Assembly (NCBI GenBank): GCA_001603335.1
Contig: LUYR01000144.1
Span: 1 to 11,986 of the forward strand
Length of the DNA stretch: 11,986 bases
Direction: 5' to 3'
Source of the DNA: Rhodospirillales bacterium Alpha_05
GTDB taxonomy: Bacteria; Pseudomonadota; Alphaproteobacteria; Rhodospirillales; Rhodospirillaceae
The translations under genes were made by a program, and so were the position numbers. This document shows positions 1-6,398 of the stretch, one piece after another. The notes beneath the pieces are model-generated. The model made no database searches and was not told the origin of the DNA. It saw only the letters and a program-made list of their open reading frames with translations. Each line of letters begins with the position of its first letter. The stretch's first letter is position 1.

Positions 1-1423
1 CGGCCGCTTCGGCGGCGGCGACCGCTTCGGCGACCATCTCGGCGGGCGGGCGTGGGTCGAGCGTCACCTTCGGCCCGGCAAAGTTCAGCAGGTCCAGCAT
101 CCGCCGGTCTTCGACGAGGTTGGCGCCGCGCGCGTGGTGCACCGTCACCCCCGGCACCGCGCGGATGCCTTCGAGCACCGTGACCGCCGAAGCCGGATCG
201 CCCTGGAAACTCCATGGCCCGAGGATGTTCCATGCGTCGTCCGCCAGCGGCCCGACCACCGCGACCGATAGCCCCGGCGCGGCGAGCGGCAGCAGGTCGC
301 CCGCGTTTTTGAGCAGTACGCAGGAGTCTGCCGCCAAATGCCGTGCCGCCGTACGGTATTCGGGTGCGAGCAGGTTGCGCGCGGCGCGCGCCCGGTCGCA
401 GCGGCCGAACGGGTCTTCGAACAGGCCGAGCCTTGCCTTCGCCTCCAGCACCGCACGGCAGGCGGCGTCGATCTCCGCTTGCGAGACACGACCGGCGGCG
501 AGGGCGGCGGGCAGGCGGGAGGCAAAGCCGTGGCCCATCATGTCCATTTGCACGCCCGCGCGCAGGGCGCGTTCGGAGAGGGTTTGCAGCGGGTCGTCCG
601 CGTCGATGCCGCCGTGTTCGTCGCCGAGGCCGTGGGCGATCATTTCGGGGATGGCGTTGAAGTCCGAAACCCTGAGCACGCCGTCGAGGAGGCGGAGGCG
701 ATCGGCATCGGCGTGCGACGGCACGCCGTTGACTGCCGCGAAGGACATCATCGCCGAGCCCGCTCCGGCTTCAAGCGCGGCGCGGAACGGTGGCAGATAG
801 ACGTCGGCGAGGCGGGCGGGGCTAACGTCGGCGTTGTTATAGTCGCGCCCGCCCTCCGCCGCACCGTAGGCGATGAAGTGCTTGATGCAGGCCATCACCG
901 ATTCCGGGTGCGCGAGATCGGCGCCCTGGAGGCCGCGCACCATCGCCGCGGCGATCCGCGCGCCGAGGTAGGGATCCTCGCCCGCGCCTTCTGCGACGCG
1001 CCCCCAGCGCGGGTCGCGGCAGATGTCGAGCATCGGCGAGAACACCCAGTTGAGGCCGCACGCGGTCGCCTCCCGTGCCGCGATGCGCGCGGCGGTTTCC
1101 ACGTGGCCGAGGTTCCAGGTGCAGGAGAGCGCCAGGGGGATCGGCAGCACCGTTTGGTGCCCATGAATCACGTCGTAGGCGAGCAGCAGCGGAATCCCGA
1201 GCCGCGATTGCTCGACCGCGATCGCCTGAATCTCCCGTGCCGCATCCGGCCCGCCGACGCCGAAGCTGCAATCCACTAGGCCGCCGAGCAGGCCGCCGAT
1301 CTTTCCTGCGCGGATGTCGGCGGCGCGGTCCTCGGGCAGCGGCAGGGTGGCGGTGACGAGGTTGAGTTGGCCGAGTTTTTCTTCCAGCGTCATCCGCGCC
1401 AGCAGGTCGTCGATGAAGGTCAT
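1..1423 (-). CDS. GH3 beta-glucosidase, BglX-like (C-terminal part beyond window)
   Basis: Glycoside hydrolase family 3 enzyme that probably releases terminal beta-linked glucose from oligosaccharides. 474 codons are visible; the C-terminal part lies beyond the left edge. From memory it aligns along its length with E. coli BglX: EEKLGQL near the start, AYDVIHGH, RDPRWGR, GEDPYLG, IKHFIAYGAAEGGRDYN, then the nucleophile motif VSDFNA with Asp254 (codon 662-664), and VLLKN opening the second domain. The start is ATG 1423, preceded by AAGGAG at 7 nt; its ATGA overlaps the stop of the upstream GH30 gene, implying translational coupling. No signal peptide is seen, unlike E. coli BglX, so a cytoplasmic location is inferred. 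Oddity: the usual D-x-W-G-F segment just before the nucleophile is absent while the frame continues (see findings). Family call is firm; activity is uncertain. Confidence 0.93.
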   Translation of the reverse strand, partial: MTFIDDLLARMTLEEKLGQLNLVTATLPLPEDRAADIRAGKIGGLLGGLVDCSFGVGGPDAAREIQAIAVEQSRLGIPLLLAYDVIHGHQTVLPIPLALSCTWNLGHVETAARIAAREATACGLNWVFSPMLDICRDPRWGRVAEGAGEDPYLGARIAAAMVRGLQGADLAHPESVMACIKHFIAYGAAEGGRDYNNADVSPARLADVYLPPFRAALEAGAGSAMMSFAAVNGVPSHADADRLRLLDGVLRVSDFNAIPEMIAHGLGDEHGGIDADDPLQTLSERALRAGVQMDMMGHGFASRLPAALAAGRVSQAEIDAACRAVLEAKARLGLFEDPFGRCDRARAARNLLAPEYRTAARHLAADSCVLLKNAGDLLPLAAPGLSVAVVGPLADDAWNILGPWSFQGDPASAVTVLEGIRAVPGVTVHHARGANLVEDRRMLDLLNFAGPKVTLDPRPPAEMVAEAVAAAEAA

Positions 1424-2774
1424 CGCGGGGCTCCTTGGGTCCAGACGCAAGTGGCGAGAGATCGTGCGGGCAGGGCGACGGTCGCGGAGGTTTCGCCGCC
1501 GCAGCCGAGGGCCAGGGCGCACGAAGCTTCGGCAGGATTGAGCACGAGGGCGACGATTCGCCCGCTCGGCACGGCGAAGGCGACGTGGGGCAGCGGCCCC
1601 TCGGAGGCGATCCGCACCGCACCGGGTGGAACGAAGCGGGCGGCGTGGGCGATCAGATAATAGGCGACGTTGCGGGTGACGGCGTCGCCGTCGAGGGTGA
1701 GCGCGCCGACGCAATGGGGCTCGCCGCCGGGGGTGTGGGGGCGGCAATCCGGGTCGGCGGCGAGGTTCCATTCGAGCACGATTTCCGCCCAGTTGCGCAG
1801 TGCCCCCACCAGCACCCGCTCGGCATGCCACATCAATGCACCGCCGAAGTCGTCGCTGCGGCCGACCCACTGTTCGGTAAACAACATCGCCGTACCGGGA
1901 TGCCGCGCCTTCACTGCCGCCATCGCCTCGATCTCCCCCGCGTAGAGGTGAAACGCCGCGCCCGCGAGGAATGGCCGCGCGGCGGCGTCGCCCAACACCG
2001 CCAGCGGATATTCGGGGGCGTCGCAGTTGTGATCGTGGCAGTAAATCTCGGTGGCAAGCCCGGCGTCGCGCAGCTTCGGCCCCAGGTGCCGAGCAACGAA
2101 CGCCGCCTGTTGTGCCGCGCTCATCACCATGCTTGGGTCGTTTTTGTGGTTTCCGGGTTCGTTTTGCACGGTGATCGCGCGGATGTTCACGCCGTGCGCC
2201 CGCATGCCGACGAGGTAGGCGACGAGATACTCGGCATAGGCGTCATGGCACGCGGTCTTGAGTTCTCCGCCGATGAAGCCGCCGTTGGTTTTCATCCACG
2301 GTGGTGCCGACCACGGCGAGGCGATCACCAGCAGGTCGGGCGCGATCGCGAGAATGTCCCGCAGGATCGGAAGCACCTCGCGGTCTCCGGCGAACAGGTC
2401 GAACGGCAGTTCGGGTGCGTCGCGGTAGGAATACGCCCGCTCGCCCAGATCGGAGGCACCGATGCTGAGGCGCAGGCAACTCACGCGCACCGGACCGCCG
2501 GGCGCGAACAGCTCTTCGAGCAGGGCGCGGCGCCTGGCGGCGGACATCCCCGAGAGCAGCAGCGCGCTGCCGCCGGTGAGCGAAAAGCCGAATCCTCGCA
2601 CGCGTTGGAAGCTGCGGTCGGGATCGAGGGCGATAACCGCCTCGGGCGGACGCGAGGCGGCGTCCTGCCGGTGCAGCAGTACCCGGCGGTCCGCGGAGGT
2701 GATCCAGGTGGTGAGCGTGCCGGTTCCGGCGGGCGTTGCGGTGATGGCGATGATGCGGCCCCCGATGGGATCAT
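1420..2774 (-). CDS. GH30 glycosidase (glucosylceramidase/SrfJ-like), start disrupted
   Basis: Glycoside hydrolase family 30 enzyme, a retaining beta-glycosidase (glucosylceramidase or beta-glucanase type). Visible motifs: GFGFSLTGGSA near the N-terminus, SPWSAPPWMKTNG, the acid/base Glu in TVQNEP, the nucleophile Glu in FTEQW, then VLEWNLAADP and TPGG. The first conventional in-frame start is GTG 2601, but family-like sequence (TTWITSADRRVLL, then DPDRSFQRV leading into the GFG motif) continues upstream in the same frame to an in-frame TGA at 2779-2781, with no ATG, GTG or TTG. ATG 2774 lies in another frame and would join if the G5 run just after it had six Gs, giving about 451 residues. 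I use 2774 as the likely ancestral start; an unframeshifted annotation would give 1420-2601. The stop overlaps the GH3 start. No signal peptide is obvious. Substrate unknown. Confidence 0.9.
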
Positions 2775-2795
2775 AAGATCATGAAATTTTATGAT
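2770..2795. promoter_or_regulatory. Palindromic operator overlapping the GH30 promoter
   Basis: Perfect 7-bp inverted repeat ATCATAA-N12-TTATGAT, AT-rich in a GC-rich setting. It covers most of the -10 element and runs through the predicted transcription start to the start-codon region. This geometry is typical of a repressor site that blocks RNA polymerase. No regulator gene is in the window, and the repressor family cannot be named from the site. Confidence 0.55.
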
Positions 2796-2818
2796 ATTTC
2801 CGAATTGGCGGGTGTCAA
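2791..2818 (-). promoter_or_regulatory. Sigma70-like promoter of the GH30-GH3 operon
   Basis: On the minus strand TTGACA (2818-2813) is followed after 16 nt by TATCAT (2796-2791), close to the sigma70 consensus and standing out in a GC-rich window. The predicted transcription start is about 2785-2783, leaving only about 10 nt before ATG 2774, so the message would be almost leaderless. That fits the lack of a Shine-Dalgarno sequence there. Seen by eye only; no transcript data. Confidence 0.6.
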
Positions 2819-2890
2819 TGGCGGTGAAGGCGTGTTTAGCGGAGCCGCGCCCTCCAAGGCGACGCGCAGCCCGTGTTGTTCGGCAATCGG

Positions 2891-3037
2891 TTACGGCGCC
2901 GCAAGACGGACGATGGCGAACGACCCTTCGTGCTGCTTTTCAAGCGTAAAGCCGGCCTTGGCCGGGGCGACCGCGAACGGCATGGTCATGCCCGGCCATT
3001 TTTTCCGAAGAAGATCGCGGAGCGCGGCCTCGTCCAT
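2891..3037 (-). CDS. Possible 48-residue small protein, unknown
   Basis: Open frame of 48 codons from ATG 3037 to TAA 2891, preceded by GGAGG with 7-nt spacing, a good ribosome binding site. The product begins MDEAALRDLLRKKWPGM and ends FAIVRLAAP. It is mixed in charge and has no membrane segment or cysteine. It lies between the cytochrome b561 gene and the glycosidase promoter. I do not recognise it. The ribosome binding site is the main support; conservation would be needed to call it real. Confidence 0.4.
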   Translation of the reverse strand: MDEAALRDLLRKKWPGMTMPFAVAPAKAGFTLEKQHEGSFAIVRLAAP

Positions 3038-3074
3038 GAATAACCCTCCACAATCGACTGCTTACGTAAACGGC

Positions 3075-3176
3075 TTAGAAGCCCATTGCCGACCGAGTTG
3101 CAAATGCGACAATGATCAGCGCCAGGAGCGCGAGGGCTAACCCGACCCGTATGGGGAGTGTTGGCGTGTTGGCCAA
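3075..3176 (-). CDS. Possible small single-helix membrane peptide, unknown
   Basis: From TTG 3176 to TAA 3075 a 33-residue frame encodes a polar start (ANTPTLPIRVG), one clear hydrophobic helix (LALALLALIIVAFA) and the tail TRSAMGF. The frame stays open well upstream and reads protein-like (DQEPSAEYRLGHVVRSLDG), but I find no ATG or GTG there and no ribosome binding site at the TTG. It follows the cytochrome b561 gene on the same strand and could be a small accessory subunit or a gene remnant. Function unknown. Confidence 0.25.
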   Translation of the reverse strand: MANTPTLPIRVGLALALLALIIVAFATRSAMGF

Positions 3177-3299
3177 GCGTGGCGTGTTCGCCGCACCGTC
3201 CAGCGAACGAACGACATGGCCAAGGCGATACTCAGCGCTCGGCTCTTGATCGATTACGCTGCGATTTCGACGCCCTGCGCGAGCGGGTAAAAGCTGATG

Positions 3300-3962
3300 T
3301 CAGGACGGCAGGCCATGAACAAGCAGCGCCACCACGCCAGCCGCCACGGTGAATATCCCACAGGCAAGCGGGAGGCCGACAAAAGCGGGCGGAGGGACGT
3401 CCCGCTCCGTTCGTATCCTGCCGGTCAGCATCGGGGTGATCAGGTTTCGCTTCCGGAGCAGGAGATGCCAAAGCGTCGCCAAGACGTGAATGCCCGCGAG
3501 AGCCGCGAGGACATACGCCCCGGTCGCGTGAAGTTCGCCAATGCGGACGGCCAACGCGTTGCCGATCCGCCCAGCGAGCGGGCCGCTGTAGAAGATGCCG
3601 TCGTCGGCAAAAAGACCGGACACGGCGAGAACCAGCAGGGCGCCGAGCAAGGCGAGGACCATCATCGCGCCGACGGGATTATGGCCGAGGGACTTCGGTG
3701 GGTGGCCCGCGAGATAGTCGGCAATCCCGCGCGGGCCGACGACGAAATCGCGGAATCGCGCGGTCTGGCTGCCGATGGTCCCCCAAACCAGGCGGAACAG
3801 CACCAACGCCAAAACCGCCTCACCTGCCAAGGCGTGCAGCTCCATGGCGTAGGTGTCGGCGCTGACGAACAGGGCGATCACCGCTACCGGTAAGCACCAG
3901 TGAAATACCCGGGTCGGGATATCCCATACCCGGATCGTCCGTTGCGGCCTGGTCGTCATCAT
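3300..3962 (-). CDS. Cytochrome b561 family membrane protein
   Basis: Four-helix di-haem b-type cytochrome of the bacterial cytochrome b561 family (220 aa), which passes electrons between the quinone pool and a partner, often a c-type cytochrome. It opens with the family signature VWDIPTRVFHW. Four histidines sit as expected for haem ligation: H21 in helix 1, H43 (MELHALAG) in helix 2, and H145 (ELHATG) and H159 (AGIH) in the later helices. SLGHNPVGAMM is also typical. The start is taken as ATG 3962 (an ATG-ATG pair), whose ATGA overlaps the stop of the upstream cytochrome c'/c556 gene; ATG 3959 is equally possible. Overlap with a soluble c-type cytochrome suggests the two are redox partners. 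No truncation is seen. Confidence 0.93.
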   Translation of the reverse strand: MMTTRPQRTIRVWDIPTRVFHWCLPVAVIALFVSADTYAMELHALAGEAVLALVLFRLVWGTIGSQTARFRDFVVGPRGIADYLAGHPPKSLGHNPVGAMMVLALLGALLVLAVSGLFADDGIFYSGPLAGRIGNALAVRIGELHATGAYVLAALAGIHVLATLWHLLLRKRNLITPMLTGRIRTERDVPPPAFVGLPLACGIFTVAAGVVALLVHGLPS

Positions 3963-4417
3963 CGCCCCAAATAGCTGCGGTGGCACGCCAGGCAACTGGC
4001 TTGGAGGTTCTCGAGGGCGGCGCGCATCTGCACCAGATCGGGCGAGCCCGCTGCTGCACGATCCGCCAGATCGCGGGAACTCGCCGCGAATGCATCGGCC
4101 TTTTGCGCAAAGTCGGGGAAATTCTTCAAAATCGCTTCCATCGACGGGGAGACGAATGCGTCGCCGACCTCCCGGGGATACAGGGATGTCAGGCGCGCGG
4201 CGAACGCAGCCATGGCTTCGGCCGGTTCGGACACTGCGGAAACGTTACCGGCCTGCAGGGCGTCCTTGATCGTGGCGTCGGCGAGTTTGCTCGCCTTGTA
4301 GCCCGCGATACGCTCGGCCTTAGGGCTTGCGGCGAGAGATGTCGCCGGGAGAGACGAAGCGGCGACGAGGGTGAAAACGGAGAGGGTGCGCAGCATCGCG
4401 CGTGGGTCTTGAGTCAT
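3959..4417 (-). CDS. Periplasmic cytochrome c'/c556-like protein
   Basis: Class II c-type cytochrome of 152 residues: a four-helix bundle with one C-terminal haem. A secretion signal spans about residues 1-30 (hydrophobic LSVFTLVAASSLPATSLAA). The haem motif C142-L-A-C-H146 is followed by RSYLGR at the end, as in the family. The mature N-terminus lacks the usual Met sixth ligand, so the haem may be five-coordinate, as in cytochromes c'. The start ATG 4417 is chosen because AAGGAGG precedes it with 4-nt spacing; upstream in-frame starts have no such site. Its stop overlaps the cytochrome b561 start. It could be a quinol-linked electron shuttle or a gas-binding c'; sequence alone does not decide. 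Confidence 0.92.
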   Translation of the reverse strand: MTQDPRAMLRTLSVFTLVAASSLPATSLAASPKAERIAGYKASKLADATIKDALQAGNVSAVSEPAEAMAAFAARLTSLYPREVGDAFVSPSMEAILKNFPDFAQKADAFAASSRDLADRAAAGSPDLVQMRAALENLQASCLACHRSYLGR

Positions 4418-4465
4418 GTCGCCTCCTTGGGGGGTATCCGTAGCAATTGGTTTATTTACGAGAAT

Positions 4466-4484
4466 CCGCCGATGCATCCGGCGG
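4466..4484 (-). terminator. Hairpin after the acetyltransferase gene
   Basis: CCGCCG and CGGCGG arms (6 bp) enclose a 7-nt loop, starting about 30 nt past the acetyltransferase stop. No T-run follows, so a role as intrinsic terminator is weak. It sits in the 98-bp gap between the acetyltransferase and cytochrome c556 genes, which also holds an AT-rich stretch (about 4441-4460) where a promoter for the c556-b561 pair could lie. Confidence 0.3.
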
Positions 4485-4515
4485 AAGTCCGCGCTCGTCT
4501 CGGGTCACGGCGTCG

Positions 4516-5070
4516 TCACAGTTCGAGGGACATGAACAGCGTCTCGAACACCACCTCCTTGCCGTAGACCACGACCGGACAGGGACGACGCTCCGTGACG
4601 GTGAAGCCCAGGCGCAGATACAGCGAAATCGCAGCCCGCTGCGTGGCGGTGACGTGCAGGTCGAGCCGCCGCCGCCCCAGATGCTTCGCCCGCGTCAACA
4701 ACCGCTCGGCCAGCAGCCGCCCCAACCCCAGGCCATGGAATGCGGAATCGAGATGCAGCTTGCAAAGCTCCGCTGCGCCAGGGGCGGTCGCGCGCAGCGC
4801 GCCCATGCCGATCACCGGTCCGTCGGCATGCAGCCTGAGAACTTCTGCCGCTCCGCCAGACGTCGCGAACCCGCGCAGCAGCGCGAAGATCGGTCCATGA
4901 AAAGCGAGGTCCTGGATGAACCCTTCCGGATTGGCCCGCACCGAGCGCGCGAAGAGTGCTTCGATGCCGGTGCGATCGGTGCGGTCCGGTGGCGCAAACA
5001 CAGCCGACACGTGGGGCATCGGCACGGCCCAGGGCGCGGGCTGGACTGTCGCTGACGGCGTCGGAGTCAT
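4516..5070 (-). CDS. GNAT family N-acetyltransferase
   Basis: 184-residue acetyltransferase of the GCN5-related fold, transferring acetyl from acetyl-CoA to an amine that cannot be named here. Motif A is clear: ELCKLHLDSAFHGLGLGRLL, with HGLGLG as the acetyl-CoA pyrophosphate loop. It is followed by LDLHVTATQRAAISLYLRLGF, the usual C-terminal strand and the motif-B helix ending in LGF. The N-terminal 25 residues are proline-rich and may not be part of the fold. The start ATG 5070 overlaps the stop of the preceding cytochrome c gene (ATGA). It is the last gene of the Rieske/bc1 run. Together with the ATP-grasp gene two positions upstream it suggests a modification function tied to this cluster. 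Confidence 0.93.
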   Translation of the reverse strand: MTPTPSATVQPAPWAVPMPHVSAVFAPPDRTDRTGIEALFARSVRANPEGFIQDLAFHGPIFALLRGFATSGGAAEVLRLHADGPVIGMGALRATAPGAAELCKLHLDSAFHGLGLGRLLAERLLTRAKHLGRRRLDLHVTATQRAAISLYLRLGFTVTERRPCPVVVYGKEVVFETLFMSLEL

Positions 5071-5501
5071 TTCGACCGATACTCCGGAGAAATGCTCAGG
5101 AGGTAGGCGGTGAGATCGGCCCGGATCGTTTCGTCCCTGATGCGGAGAATCATGCGTCCGCCCTTGAACATCGCGGTCGGGTCGAGGAGATAGGCGAACG
5201 TGCGTTCAGGGGTCCAAACTTCGCCGGCTCGTGCAGCTGCCAGATACGGCGGGCCGTACCGAAACCCCTCATACGAGCCGACCACCCGCCCGAAAACGCC
5301 GTGAAGGTTCGGACCGAGGTACGAGCGCCCGCCCGGATCGACCGTGTGGCAGGATGCGCATTTACGCACGAACTGCTCGTGCCCGTTGGCGGAGTTGCCA
5401 AGTATCGGAGACGCTTCGGTCTCCGCCGCGAGGCTGGCGAATGGGACGCACAGGGCGAAGGCGGAGAGGATGCGCAGGCGCGCGATTTTCGAGAGTTTCA
5501 T
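5067..5501 (-). CDS. Periplasmic monohaem class I cytochrome c
   Basis: Small soluble class I c-type cytochrome (144 aa) with a signal peptide of about 26 residues (KLSKIARLRILSAFALCVPFASLAA). The haem motif C48-A-S-C-H52 is followed by GRSYLGPNLHGVFGR, typical of the cytochrome c2/mitochondrial-like group. Met117 in KGGRMILRI is the likely axial ligand. YLLDPTAMF and the C-terminal helix (DLTAYLLSIS) fit the fold. ATG 5501 is chosen because the signal peptide follows directly; GTG 5513 is in frame 12 nt upstream and cannot be excluded. The gene starts 15 nt after the ATP-grasp stop and overlaps the acetyltransferase. It probably accepts electrons from cytochrome c1 of the same cluster. Confidence 0.94.
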   Translation of the reverse strand: MKLSKIARLRILSAFALCVPFASLAAETEASPILGNSANGHEQFVRKCASCHTVDPGGRSYLGPNLHGVFGRVVGSYEGFRYGPPYLAAARAGEVWTPERTFAYLLDPTAMFKGGRMILRIRDETIRADLTAYLLSISPEYRSK

Positions 5502-5516
5502 TGGAAAATCCACGTC

Positions 5517-6398
5517 TTAATGGCGTATCGCGGCGAAGGTTGCGCGGGCCATATGGTCCGCGCTCTCCGGAGCGAGAGGGAAAAACAGCGCCGGATCGAT
5601 GACTTCCGCCTCGAGGCAGAGGAAGCCTTCGGAGCTTTCGAGGCCGTCGATGCGGGCGTAAAGGGGAGGGGCGTCGGTCGGAAGGGCACGCAACACGGCT
5701 TCCGCGCCCGTGCGCACGCGGACCGAGGGCGCGATCCGCTCCGGCGCACGCGGTGCGTAGCGGGTGTTGACTCGGAAGTCCCCGTCGGCCGGGCGTTTTC
5801 GGACCGCGTGCGCAAATGCGCCGCCGATGAACGTCAGGCTGATTTCTCCCGTTTCGACGATTTCCGGTGCGAACGCCTGCACGATCAGCGGACACTCCGG
5901 TGCCTCCCGCCGGGTGTGGCGGAGCGCCTCATCGAGGGTTTTCGGCGAGACCAAGCCGACACCACGACCGCTCCCGCCCCATACCGGCTTGAGCACCGCC
6001 AGGTCGGTTTCGAGCGACGCCAGGGCAGCGCGCAGGTCCTCCGCGTCCGCATCCGCGGGAAGAACCCCCAGTGGGGGGATCGGCACGCCCGCCTGGGCGA
6101 GATCCAGCAGGTAGCGCTTGTCGGCGTTCCAGCGGACCAGGGCGGGCGGGTTGAGCAGGCGGATGTCGGCGCAGGCGGCGAGCCACCGCAGAAATGCCGG
6201 AAGCTGCTGCGGATAATCCCAAGGCGAGCGCAGCACCGCCGCATCTGCCTGGAGGAGCGCCGCTCGGGTGGCGAGGGGCTCGCCGTTCCATGGCACGATC
6301 TCGACCACCGCGCCGAGGCGTTCCAGGGCGGCGCGGTAGAGCGCGTCGGAAGGCGAGAGGTCGGGATAGGCCGCGCAGGTGACGATCGCGATCCTCAT
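5517..6398 (-). CDS. ATP-grasp ligase, RimK/DcsG-like
   Basis: 293-residue ATP-grasp enzyme, a family that activates a carboxylate as acyl-phosphate and joins it to an amine or thiol. It begins MRIAIVTCAAYPDLSPSD; then VVEIVPWN, RSPWDYP and LLNPPALVRWNADKRYLL match the N-terminal domain of DcsG-like ligases. The central domain has the ATP-binding Lys137 and glycine-rich loop (LKPVWGGSGRGV), then IVQAF. The end has CLEAEVIDPALFF, with acidic residues placed for metal binding. The start ATG 6398 overlaps the stop of the cytochrome b/c1 gene (ATGA). Substrate unknown. It is an unexpected member of a bc1 operon; roles in maturation or in making a small peptide-like compound are both only possibilities. 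Confidence 0.9.
   Translation of the reverse strand: MRIAIVTCAAYPDLSPSDALYRAALERLGAVVEIVPWNGEPLATRAALLQADAAVLRSPWDYPQQLPAFLRWLAACADIRLLNPPALVRWNADKRYLLDLAQAGVPIPPLGVLPADADAEDLRAALASLETDLAVLKPVWGGSGRGVGLVSPKTLDEALRHTRREAPECPLIVQAFAPEIVETGEISLTFIGGAFAHAVRKRPADGDFRVNTRYAPRAPERIAPSVRVRTGAEAVLRALPTDAPPLYARIDGLESSEGFLCLEAEVIDPALFFPLAPESADHMARATFAAIRH

Noticed and set aside
1435..2784. 449-codon plus-strand ORF
   Set aside because: Antisense to the GH30 gene, whose catalytic motifs are clear; no motif on this strand.
2781..3140. 119-codon plus-strand ORF starting inside the palindrome
   Set aside because: No ribosome binding site, no recognisable domain, and it is antisense to the promoter and to the better-supported small ORF at 2891-3037.
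3241..3260. FNR-like half site TTGATCGATTA downstream of b561
   Set aside because: Only one half of TTGAT-N4-ATCAA matches, and it lies after the b561 stop rather than before a gene.
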